A stretch of DNA of 44,244 nt from the NCBI RefSeq assembly GCF_000485595.1, contig NW_014577614.1, forward strand, positions 66,222-110,465, in the 5' to 3' direction. The translations under genes were made by a program, and so were the position numbers. This DNA is from Priapulus caudatus (Eukaryota; Priapulida; Priapulimorpha; Priapulimorphida; Priapulidae). The notes beneath the pieces were generated by a model. The model was not told where the DNA came from, searched no databases, and saw nothing but the letters and a program-made list of their open reading frames with translations. Shown piece by piece: positions 1 to 9,215 of this stretch; positions within the stretch are counted from its first letter, which is position 1; each line of letters begins with the position of its first letter.

Positions 1-49
<49 letters not shown>

Positions 50-52
50 GAG
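1..52. repeat. (AG)n microsatellite
   Basis: Almost pure AG dinucleotide repeat at the window edge. A second (AG)n tract of similar length lies at 4501-4559. The pair matters because they flank the two exon blocks of the harmonin-like gene whose order looks wrong, and such tracts are common scaffold-joining artefacts. Confidence 0.95.
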
Positions 53-228
53 AAATTGTGATAGAGCGAGCAAATAAAAGTGAGTGCGATAGAACGAATG
101 TTAGTTAAGTGTTAGTGTGGGTGTGTGGAGGTATAAGTTTGGGTCCCATATGCATGGGTCTGTGTATGTTTGTGTCTGTGTGTGTGTGCATGTGCATTCA
201 CGTCTGTAGCTGTGGGTATACCATGCAG

Positions 229-1546
229 GGACAAGAGAGATGACGTCACATGGAAGTACGTGGAGCCATCTGAGCAGACCGGCAAGTTCCAGCCAGACCG
301 CAAGGTGTTCATCAACGTCATAGGCAACACACTGGGATGCAGGTAAGAGGCTGATGCGCGGACGCTGGAGCAGGTGTATGAATTATTGATTCAAGTCTGA
401 GCACATGCTATGTGTGCCCTGCTCATTGCTTCAGCCTGCAGTACATATTTATACAGATGCGCCCGCGTGTGTGCGTGCGTTTGTGTGGGTGTGTATATTT
501 GACCTTTACTTTCGCTGTTATACCTTGTATCTTCTCTTAGTTATATTAAAATATTTAGGATACATCTTTAAAAGATATTAAATGCGAATTGCAGGTGGTG
601 GCAACAGTTTCTATACATGCACACTTTCCAAATATTCATAGTCATGCAGCTTCTTTCATGCAAGGTTTATAAGCCATACGGTATTCCCTTGTTTAACTGT
701 TTCAGTAAGGATCCTAGATTGCAGTTTTTTAAACAGCAATTATAAAAATCCTTTAGGACCGTGTCTTCGTGCCTTCCTTCCGCCAATGTCTTCTCATCAT
801 GTCAGTAGAGTTTAGCGTCCGACCGTGGAGGAGGTCGTAAAACAAGTGAGCGTGGTAATGTGCTAATCGCTTGCGGGTGGTGACAGCCTCTTGTCGTCTT
901 GCAGCGTGACGAGCGGCCCGCCGTACAACCCGGGCATCTTCATCCAGGGTGCGCGCGGCGGCGGGCTGGCGGAGGAGGCGGGACTCGAGGTCGGGGACCA
1001 GCTCATCGAATGCAACGGCACCAGCTTCGCCAACATCACGCACGCCGACGTACGTACGACGCGGCTGCCGCCAGGGGGCGCTCACTCAGCCGACCGGGGA
1101 ACGTTCTCGCAATGGCGTGGACCTCACCCGCCCTGCTGTCTGACGTTGGATTACTCTGGTGCATTCGCTGGGGTGGGGGGGGGGAGAATTGATTGCTGTG
1201 CTGAGTGGGGTAGAGAGGGTGAAAACTGGTGGATGTTTCTAGTGGATGCGTGGACAAGAAATGCTAAGAACTGCTTCTTTCTTTCTCGAGAATTATGTGA
1301 ACCACTTGATATGATTCAGAAGACACGGTACGAACTCTAGAAACACTTTTTTCCAGCTCGATAACATGAACTACTTGATTTTTTGCGTGCAAACTTTCTG
1401 TTTCGTTAGCCACGGCAGCGTTTCAAAGCTTAGCGATGTTGTCGTGTATATAGACGTACATATATGTGAAGCGTTTACGTGTGTTACAGGCTGTGATGTG
1501 CCTAAAGTCGAGGAAGCAACTGTCACTGGTCGTTCGTAAAGGCGTG
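229..1546 (+). CDS. USH1C: exons encoding the PDZ1-PDZ2 linker and PDZ2 of the harmonin-like gene
   Basis: Three exons (229-342, 905-1049, 1490-1546; 316 nt). The first must be entered with two bases left over from an upstream exon. It encodes [16 protein letters not shown] and the first PDZ strand RKVFINVIG. The carboxylate-binding loop reads TLGCSV, the GLGF equivalent. The second exon carries [20 protein letters not shown] and GDQLIECNG, the usual PDZ core. The third gives the second helix and last strand ([18 protein letters not shown]). The block ends in phase 0, which allows direct splicing either to 2077 or to 6125. The second exon is GC-rich, unlike the AT-rich introns. Confidence 0.88.
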
Positions 1547-2740
1547 GTGAGTGATGGCAATCATATCAAAGTGTTTATGTGTTAGAAACGTTAGACCTAA
1601 CATCGTCAGGAATAGTTGCCGATCTGAAGTCTGCATTGTTAGAAGTACCCGGTGAAGTGGTAGATGCTAGTAGTTTTGTGCCGGTAATCTATGGATACGT
1701 GGGTGACAACTGAGATAGTGCTCCAGCAAGGCTGCCCTAGGTGACTCTCCCATGTCTTTACGTCTTCACGGGAGATGTGAACTATAGAGCAGAGCTCTAT
1801 ACCAGCGGCCCGTTATCAGAAACATCTTAAAGTTGAGGCTAATTTAAAGACAAATTTTGTTTCTGAGAGTGGGCCCTGGGCCAAGCCTTCATGTTTGTTC
1901 CTGACAAATGGTCTAGTGCACATACTTATATTTAATTTATACTGGAAACACACATTTCTGTACGTTAGTTTGAACCTTGAAAATATTCGTGGTGTACATA
2001 GGTGCAAGTGCTTCTTTGGAAGTTATGTGCATTCGTGCATGTTGAATGTTGACGGCATGTCGATGTTTGTTTGCAGGGGCTGGATATGTTTGACCTGAGT
2101 GACCAACAGTCTGTAAACACACTGACCAGTCGGATGACCACTGGCACGGTGAAGTCCAGACAGTCGAGAGAGTCTGAGCGCACCCTCCAGGCCGGTGGGA
2201 GACAAAGACGTATGAGGTAACACATATACCATAGCCTTTCTGGTTAAAACTAATATAAATCAATTTAATAATTTAAAATAAAAAACATTTATATATTATT
2301 TATTTATATTTAATAATGAAATGCTAATTAATTTACTATTTAAATATATTAATTAATTAATGACAACTAATTTATAATAATAATATATAATATCATGGTC
2401 ACGACTTGTGGCTGTGAATGTGTTTGAGGATGTAGCGAATGCTCGTGGTTGTGAGGGTGAATTCAGATATGGGAGTGGCTGAGCGAACGGTCGTGAGTGT
2501 TAATTTTTTTAAATTTTGTTACGCATGCTTCAACTCGGTTTCGAGTTTGTGCCATCTCGTCATGCTTACTCGTATGTGTGTGCGTTGCAGTGCGAGCAGT
2601 GTGGGTAGCATGGCAGAGTCAACGGTGATCATGGCTGACGTACACGCAGACACGGACACACGACTACGACGCACCGGCAGCGGCCGCAGCCAGCAGCTCA
2701 GCATCGGTAACCATACAGAGTGCTTACTAGTAGTTCAACA

Positions 2741-2791
<51 letters not shown>

Positions 2792-2943
2792 GTGTGTGCG
2801 TGTGCGTGTGTGTGTGTGCGCGCGTTCACGTGTGGGTACAGGTGTGTGTGTGTGTGTGCGTGTGTGTGTGCGTGTGTGTGTGTGTGTGCGTGTGCGTGTG
2901 CGTGTGCGTGCGCGCATGTGTGTGCGCGTTCACGTGTGGGTAC

Positions 2944-3008
<65 letters not shown>

Positions 3009-4498
3009 CGTGCGTGCGTGCGTGCGTGCGTGTGCACGTACACGTGCGTGCATGAGTGTGTGCGTGCGTGTGCAAGTACGCGTGCGTGTGTACGTACATC
3101 GTACTACTACTAGTGCTGCCTCCTATCGTGTAGGTTAAGCTAACTCGAGTTAAGCGTTTACACGGGCCTTAACTCGAGTTAAGGTAACTCGAGTTAGCTT
3201 AACCTCGATCGACTGGCGAGGTTAAGCTAACTCGAGTTAACGCTAACTCGAGTTACCTTAACTCGTGTTGAGGCCCCGTGTAGACGCTTAACTCAAGTTA
3301 AGGTTCGTCGTGTAGACGTAGCTAATATAGTGTGTGATACGTTGCGTGATTCAGCATGTAATACAATGTAATGCAGTGTGATACAGTGTGTAATAAAGCA
3401 CGTGATACAGCGTGTGATGCATGTGATACAGCATGTAATAAAGCACGTGATACAGCGTGTGATGCATGTGATACAGCATGTAATACAGCGTGTGATGCAT
3501 GTGATACAGCATGTAATACAGTCTGTGTATTGATGCTGCAGGGTGTGAGCATGGCACTGACATCTTCGTTACCGACGTCATACGGGAGTCACAGGCCGAC
3601 AACCAGGGTCTGAGGGTTGGTGACCAGATTGCCAGAGTCAACGGCTTTGCGCTGGACAAAATGACGCACAACGAAGCTCTGAGTTTGATTCGCCAGCGCA
3701 CCCACCTCATCCTGAAAGTCAGAAGTAAGTGGGGAATACACGTATGAGAGTGTGGTGTTCCATGCAGCTTGGGGTAATGCTGGCGCCATTGTATGAGTGG
3801 TTAGCTAGGTTGGGTATAGCTCTAGAACTATAGCCCTTCGCTCTGCCACACCCTGTGGCAGAGTGAATGGCTATAGTTTTAGAGCTAGGTTGGGTGGGGC
3901 TTGCGGGGGTCGTCTGTCAGTGCTGTGAGGGTGAGTATGTTGTGCGCGAGGTTATTATGTCATGGGTCAGGGCCGTCGCCAGGGATTGACTAATGGTGAA
4001 GCCCAGTCATGAAGGCGCAAAGCGCCCTAAAGGGGGAGAGTGTGTGAGGGAGTTTCCCCCTCTCCTTGGTGGCGGTCTGAGGGGCCTTACCCAAAAATCT
4101 TTGAAGTGCTAACATGGAAAATGGTGTATGCTGGCGAGTTTTAAAATGAATTTTTAACATGTGAAACACAGTAGAAAGTACGTTGCAACTGTTTAATTGC
4201 ATTTTTTTTTTTTATTTGAAAATAATGTTGAAGCCTGAGCTTCCGGGCCTCCGTCTAGCGACGTGCACACACGATGTGCACACGCGATGTGCGTTACACG
4301 GTTATATTTACATTGCCAGCATTGAGCAAGTGAGGGTGTGTGACGGTTGCTGATTACCACGCATTTGTTTTTTTTGCAGGCATTGGAATGCTACCTGTTA
4401 AATTGTAAGTAATACTATATCGCGTCTACACGGTTAGAAAATGAGATAGAGTGAGGGGAAGAGGAAGGGAGAGCGTGACGTTGGAAGAAAGGAACATT

Positions 4499-4562
<64 letters not shown>

Positions 4563-7500
4563 GCGTGCGTGCGTGCGTGCGTGCGTGCGCGCGTGTGTGT
4601 GTGCGCGCGCGCGCGTTTGTGTGATAGATGGAAGTTATGTTGACTTTACTACGTGTATAACCTTGACTTGGCATCGGCGTGTCTCGTGACTGCGCCCTGT
4701 CAAAAGGTATCGTAGACAGTGAACAGTCACCACATGCTGGAGTTATTACTACTATGTTTTCTCGTCTATAATTGCTCGGGTTTTGAATCCGATCGAGCGT
4801 GGACCTAAATTCCAGCAAGTTTAGCAATTAACCCGTCATGTAAATTATGCAAAAACGTCGCGCCCTGCGCTCGGGCTACGAGAGATTGATTGGAAAGTTT
4901 TTGGACACGGCCGATAAATTTTGCAGTGACTGTTGTTGAGCAATAACGTTGAGCAGTAACGGTCTGTGGGGGGTCACCTTGCAAGCATGTGGCAAGGTGG
5001 AGTATAGGAGGGTGCATGCCGCCGTAGGTTACGTGGCCCGGTATTTGAATACCAGCGGACTGCTATATTCCCTCCCGCGCAGGTGAAAGCAAATATACAT
5101 TGCCAAAAGCGAACCCGAATATGTCAAACCAAATCTCGAGCCATAACGCGAAAGTAAAAACATATCGAACAGGGGGAGGCTGGGTGGGGGAACTACGGGA
5201 CGTAGTTCCAACTGAAGGTAACATGTAAGCCATAGCTGGAAAGGCCACACGTTACCTTTTCACTAAGTGAAACAGTCGCAGAGCCTGGTCAGGAGGTGCA
5301 GAGATTGGGGGTTAGGCTATACAGGAGATAGGGTGTTAGGCTATACATGAGATAGGGAGGCGGTCCGGGGCGGTCCGTAGTGACTCCGTGCTGGGGCCGG
5401 CTTTATCCGGGCTCAATCCAGGATGGTCCGTGGCGCTGCCGTGCTGGTCCGGCCCGATCCGGCCCGATGATGCTTTTTTTCACCCGGATTGCCACGGATT
5501 ATAAATTTTACGGTCCGGGGAGATCCTGCCCCATCCGCGGTAATCCGTGGACAGTCCGGCCCCAGTGTGACTTTAGCTTTAGTGTGTTCGTGTGTTCGCG
5601 CGATCGATATTAGCACGTCGAGTCGTATGGCGTATGGCGTATGTCGTTGGCGGTCGATCGATATCACCCAGCGAGCCAGCGAGTCAGCAAACCAGCGAGC
5701 CCAGCGAGCCAGCTCGTAACACATACATGTTACATGGGAGCGTGTACATGTCAGTACACTGGCGTATATCGTGGGTTATTCGTGTGTTCGTGAGTCGTAT
5801 GGCGTATGGCGTATGTCGTCTGCGGAGGTATGCACTCCGTGAGTGCAATCTGTCTAGTTATGTATGTGAGAATGCCTGTGGATCTGTGGATGTGAGGCTG
5901 AGTTTTGGTATGGAAATGGGAGTGTCAATCTTTGTGTGTGTGTGTGTGTGTGCGCACGTGTGTGTGTGTGCGTGCGTGTGTGCGCACGTGTGTGTGTGTG
6001 TGCGTGCGTGTGTGCGCACGTGTGTGCGCACGTGTGTGCATGCGTGCGTGCGTGCGTGCGTGCGTATGTGCGTACGTGCATGCGTGAGAGAGAATTAGTT
6101 ATAATATCCGTCTTGCTATTACAGTCTAATGCGAGTAGCCATCGTCCCGTTACCCTGCTCCCCATGGAGGCCAAGAGCAGTGGCCAGCGGTCGGATGGAG
6201 TTAAGCGCATGAACGGCAGCCAACGAGCAGACAACAGCCAACGAACGAGCATTGGTCAGCGAATGAACAGCGGTCAACAAATAGAGAAGAGCAGTTACAT
6301 GCAGATTGACAGCCTTTCGTCTGCCTCTGGCAGCAGTGGTTACTCGTCTGAGCAGGGACGCAGTACAAAGCTTAAAAGGTAAGCTAGCTGTATGGTCACC
6401 AGATGGTTCTGGGGAGTCCTATTAGTCTTTACACTAGTTCTGTGATTCTGTGTCTTGTAGTCTTGTCTTGTAAGTCTGTTGTCTACAATTCTTTGATTTG
6501 GTGCAAAATTGGTCATGAGGACGTAGTGGTGGCATTTCATCTTGCTATGTGTGTTATTATGTTTTTTTCAGTACAAATTTGGCAGACCCAGAAAAGGTGG
6601 ACTTGTGCAAATTGGTGAGTGAAAATGTTTATTTATCAGTGTAGCTGTATGGTGACTGTTATGCGTTTTAACGGTTATTTCTAGTTATAGATGTCATGAT
6701 TTTATTCTAATGTTTATTATGCGTTACATGGTTATTTTTTTGATTACATGGCAAACTACATTTATGCAGTTCACGCCCTCGCAGGTCAACGGTAGAGAAC
6801 TGAAGACGCTGACTTACACCAAGGTGAGCTGCCTGTCACATTTTTAGCAATGTCTCAAGCAACGTGAGCTGACACAATCGTCACCATCACAACACTGCTT
6901 CCTCATTCCATCATTCCACTTTCTGAATCTGCACCTTATAATTAAGATTTTAGAATCTAAGGCAGGGCCGTAGCTAGCGGGGGCAAGGGGCGGTTGCCCC
7001 CCCCCTCAGTATAAAGTAGATACAGTACATGGTTAATGGCGGTCACCTTCCCAGAACACACCATACACATGGCTGTGCCTCTCCAGGAAAAACGGGTTAG
7101 CTACGTACGCTCCTAGGCTATTGTCATATTTATTATGGTAAAATTAAAATCCAATTAAAGTCAACTTAGTTTCCACTGTGTCACAGACGAGGTTTTATTC
7201 ATTATTTGTTAAGTCGTTATGACTAGCTGTATGTGTTTCTTCTCTTGCTGCCCTTGCAATATGGACGAAACTAATAACAGAGAGTGAGTATTGCTGTTAT
7301 CATGGTATAGATTAGTTGAAAAATAGTTTGTAATACTAATATAATAGATCCAAGCGCTGATTTCATATACAGCCAAATGAATTGTATTTTCGTAAGTTTT
7401 TCAAGTTTTCGTCGAGTAATTTTGTTAAGTTACCAACGACAGGCTGTGTTAAACTTCCATGTGTCCGTTAGTTTCATTGTGATGGGGAGCAGCATAATCA

Positions 7501-8456
7501 GGAATCATATAGCCTGTGATTCGTGACACGTGTCGTGCTTTTGGTCACATAAGAAGGTGACTGTCATTGCTGTGATTAGTAATGCTGGCTGATGTGTGTG
7601 CAGGAGGGACCGCTGGGTGTCGCGTTGGAAGGCGGGACGGACTCGAAAAAGCACAACGGCAGAGTCGTGGTCGCTGAGATCTTCCCGACTGGGAGCATTT
7701 ACAAATACGGTGAGTCGAAGAGGTTGCAGGCAGTGGGACGGTAGGAAGCGGGGAAGCCATGGTATTGTCCATATGTGGGGCATGCAGGGGCACGTGGTAA
7801 TGTAGAACTGTGAGGCTGGGACAGCTGAACTGTAGGCATGCTACTTTTAAATATACATGGCCTATTACGCATACCGAGTGCGTACAGCAGCATGCAGCAC
7901 TATCCTTACATCGAAGACTGTGAGTTCAATATGCTGAGCAAACCCTAGAGATATTGAAAAGATGAATCCCCAACCTAGGTGTGAGTGCTGACTCCAACAT
8001 ATAAATACGATAATGTATATACAATGTATATAATATATATACGATAGATATAACACGATGCGATACCCCACATGGTATGTACGTCTACTCTATATCATTA
8101 TTATATCGATGCAGGTGGTCTGGAAAAGGGCAGCCAGCTGATGATGGTGAACGGGCGATCTCTGCTAGGCATCACACTCACGCAAGCACAGGAGGTGCTA
8201 AAGGAGGTCATCCTGGGGCCTGGCGACTCCCTCACCCTCGTAGTCGCCACGCAGAAGAAAGACGATGACACGTAGGTTACCAGACAGTGAGAAAGGAGGG
8301 AACGGGGAGGGCAGTCATGTCAGTAATGCGAGACATGAGCAGGAGGCGACTGTGTCAATGTGCCTGCTGTAACTTTACTTTGTGTGCAGTGCATGCATCC
8401 ATGGGCATGCCCTTGTGTAAATCATGAAACTGTGTTATTCCAGAACCTACCTGTAA
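229..8456 (+). CDS. USH1C: harmonin (USH1C)-like PDZ scaffold protein gene, 3' portion
   Basis: Multi-exon gene for a PDZ scaffold. Harmonins anchor cadherin and myosin complexes at the tips of stereocilia and microvilli. Coding exons, each bounded by AG and GT: 229-342, 905-1049, 1490-1546, 2077-2216, 2591-2706, 3542-3724, 4380-4404, 6125-6378, 6572-6614, 6785-6823, 7604-7709, 8115-8271, 8444-8456. Harmonin signatures, compared with remembered human protein: the PDZ1 tail IGMLPVKL (human IGLIPVK); the PDZ1-PDZ2 linker TWKYVEP (human TWQYVDQ); PDZ2 KVFINVIG...LGCSVTSGP; a PDZ3 starting [10 protein letters not shown]; and an acidic C-terminus closing on TTYL. The N-terminal harmonin homology domain is not in the window. 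In the order given, exon 4380-4404 ends in phase 2 but exon 6125-6378 needs phase 0. If 2077-4404 is placed before 229-1546, all exons sum to 1392 nt (463 residues plus stop) in one frame. Whirlin and PDZD7 are related alternatives but fit these motifs less well. Confidence 0.85.
2077..4404 (+). CDS. USH1C: exons encoding a linker and a PDZ1-like domain of the harmonin-like gene
   Basis: Four exons: 2077-2216, 2591-2706, 3542-3724 and a 25-nt micro-exon at 4380-4404. The first two give a Ser/Arg/Thr-rich linker ([18 protein letters not shown]) leading to a first PDZ strand ([10 protein letters not shown]). The carboxylate loop reads QQLSI where harmonin has GLGLSV, and two residues are missing just after it. 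The third exon has a regular PDZ body ([40 protein letters not shown]). The micro-exon adds IGMLPVKL, the harmonin PDZ1 tail. Phases run 0, 2, 1, 1, 2 within the block. It ends in phase 2, which fits the entry phase of exon 229-342 rather than that of the next downstream exon at 6125. Confidence 0.82.
2735..3075. repeat. (GT)n/(GC)n microsatellite with an internal duplication
   Basis: Intronic alternating purine-pyrimidine tract. It holds two copies of a GC-rich spacer containing GCGCGTTCACGTGTGGGTAC (2818 and 2925) between (GT)n runs, so part of the tract arose by a duplication of about 105 bp. Long open frames here (Val-Cys or His-Thr repeats) are repeat artefacts. Confidence 0.9.
3128..3318. 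mobile_element. palindromic MITE-like element built from AACTCGAGTT modules
   Basis: About 190 bp that folds on itself. The left half (GGTTAAGCTAACTCGAGTTA, then an ACACGGG block, then TAACTCGAGTTAAGG) reappears as its reverse complement in the right half, ending at GTGTAGACG. The centre is CTCGATCGACTGGCGAG. It lies in an intron of the PDZ gene. No coding capacity; a non-autonomous DNA transposon is likely but the family is not recognised. Confidence 0.7.
3340..3530. repeat. 45-bp minisatellite just upstream of a splice acceptor
   Basis: Tandem, partly shortened copies of a 45-bp unit composed of GTGATACAGC and GTGTGATGCAT-type modules. It ends about 12 bp before the AG at 3540-3541 that opens the PDZ1-like exon, so it occupies the branch-point and polypyrimidine region of that intron. 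Confidence 0.8.
3815..3885. repeat. hairpin-forming palindrome
   Basis: AGCTCTAGAACTATAGCCCT on the left pairs with GGCTATAGTTTTAGAGCT on the right, around a core of CTCTGCCACACCCTGTGGCAGAG. A related core (GCCATTCGCTCTGCCACAGG) recurs at 24018-24037 in the fold-back island, so this is a dispersed hairpin module rather than a local accident. Confidence 0.65.
3963..4262. mobile_element. degenerate hAT-like MITE with CAGGGCCG ends
   Basis: Starts TCAGGGCCGTCGCCAGG and ends near GGGCCTCCGTCTAGCGACG, roughly the inverse of the start, with a T-rich tract at 4202-4213. Non-coding. CAGGGCCGTAGC-type ends are familiar from small DNA transposons of invertebrates. Other fragments with the same end lie at 6963 and 10045. 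Confidence 0.4.
4501..4620. repeat. (AG)n followed by (TGCG)n/(GC)n microsatellite
   Basis: Pure (AG)n at 4501-4559 runs directly into (TGCG)n and CG-rich alternating sequence. It lies 97 bp after the 25-nt micro-exon and is a candidate breakpoint for the exon-order anomaly. Confidence 0.92.
5350..5850. repeat. GC-rich dispersed repeat and a short direct duplication (intron)
   Basis: 5350-5575 is rich in GGTCCGG and CCGGCC motifs in both orientations (for example GGGGCCGGC near 5394 and CCGGCCCCAGTGTGACTTTA near 5557), which suggests a non-coding DNA transposon remnant. A segment around CGTATGGCGTATGGCGTATG is present twice, at about 5622 and 5795. I see no exon between 4405 and 6124 that would bridge the neighbouring splice phases. 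Confidence 0.4.
5930..6090. repeat. (GT)n/(GC)n microsatellite upstream of a linker exon
   Basis: Alternating GT, GC and CA tract with repeated TGTGTGCGCACGTG units, ending about 35 bp before the acceptor of exon 6125-6378. Reading frames through it give Val-Cys repeats only. Confidence 0.88.
6125..6823 (+). CDS. USH1C: linker exons of the harmonin-like gene between PDZ2 and PDZ3
   Basis: Three exons (6125-6378, 6572-6614, 6785-6823). The first needs phase-0 entry and encodes a low-complexity Ser/Gln/Asn-rich stretch ([20 protein letters not shown], then [18 protein letters not shown]). It is likely disordered, with no coiled coil of the kind vertebrate harmonin has in the same place. The second ([14 protein letters not shown]) and third ([13 protein letters not shown]) are short and phase-compatible. 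If entered from 4404 in phase 2, as the current order demands, the frame stops at 6210-6212. Confidence 0.8.
6963..7012. repeat. fragment of a CAGGGCCGTAGC-type repeat
   Basis: CAGGGCCGTAGCTAGCGGGG followed by a G/C-rich inverted stretch (GGGCGGTTGCCCCCCCC). Same end family as 3963 and 10045. It lies in the intron before PDZ3. Confidence 0.4.
7604..8456 (+). CDS. USH1C: PDZ3 and C-terminal PDZ-binding tail of the harmonin-like gene
   Basis: Exons 7604-7709 and 8115-8271 encode PDZ3. The ligand loop is [10 protein letters not shown], followed by [25 protein letters not shown] and a final strand [15 protein letters not shown]. Two ends are possible. Reading straight on, ACG is followed by TAG at 8273-8275. 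If the GTAGGT at 8272 is used as a donor with the CAG acceptor at 8441-8443, the terminal exon adds TYL and stops at TAA 8454-8456. The protein then ends DDDTTYL, a class I PDZ-binding motif placed exactly where human harmonin ends DDELTFF. I favour the spliced form because it reproduces this family feature. Confidence 0.85.
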
Positions 8457-9215
8457 AGAGCCCAGGCAGCAGAAGCCAGAAAGTCACATCAGTGGCTTTA
8501 CCAGGCAACACGGTAGTTCATGGAGCAAGAACCTCAACAGTCAACATGAAGTCTCAATGAATAGCATCTCGTAGCTACCATCCATTACCAGGGCTGTAAT
8601 AATTCAACTGTTTTCATCTGAGTTTGTTATGACCAAACCATATTCATTTGTCAGCGTCACAGTTCTATGCGATGGTATGCACGCAGCATAGATACATCAA
8701 TTTGCTGCTAGAGGGATCAATGAAATCGCGTGCAGCTGATAGCACAGGCATCGCATCAGTATCATTAACGGCAGACGATATATGTTTTCATCGTTAATAG
8801 CCTTTGTAATAATGCGAGGCTATGTCAACAACAGTAAGGCATAGCCTACTGCTGTGTCGATCACGTCAGCAGTCATTCTGTCACTGCTAATGCAGGCGCT
8901 TATTTTTAACAGAGTTACATTAAGCACACGTAGCTCGTTTGAAATACGATATATTTTTGTTTCTAGTTGTATATACGCGTAAAATGGTAAATATAGAACT
9001 TGTTGGTCGCTCAGTACGTGCGCGAATGTGTCCTCAATATAATATATACGCGCTCAAGTAGAAGTTTCTACCCTCCACTATAGCCAGTGTATATGATTCC
9101 ATTCTGATTCCCATGCCGAACATTCCTGTCACTAGTTTTCTCTGCGTAAGCACTTACACTGGCTCTAAAGTTAGACCCCCTGTGAAGTTATAAATAAAGT
9201 TAATATACGATATTA
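8457..9215 (+). other. 3' untranslated region of the harmonin-like gene
   Basis: No conserved coding. The first good polyadenylation signal, AATAAA, is at 9193-9198, giving an expected 3' end near 9210-9225. The region is AT-rich. Confidence 0.5.

Noticed and set aside
2439-3138. Val-Cys and His-Thr repeat proteins on both strands
   Set aside because: They run through the (GT)n/(GC)n microsatellite; only 2591-2706 within this interval is supported as an exon.
3340-3530. Regularly spaced repeats resembling a CRISPR array
   Set aside because: The units are contiguous with no unique spacers and lie in a eukaryotic intron; a minisatellite explains them.
4405-6124. A hidden exon that would reconcile phase 2 at 4404 with phase 0 at 6125
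   Set aside because: Acceptor-like sites at 4807, 4926 and 5277 were examined; none opens a frame with PDZ2-like or linker-like sequence and a usable donor.
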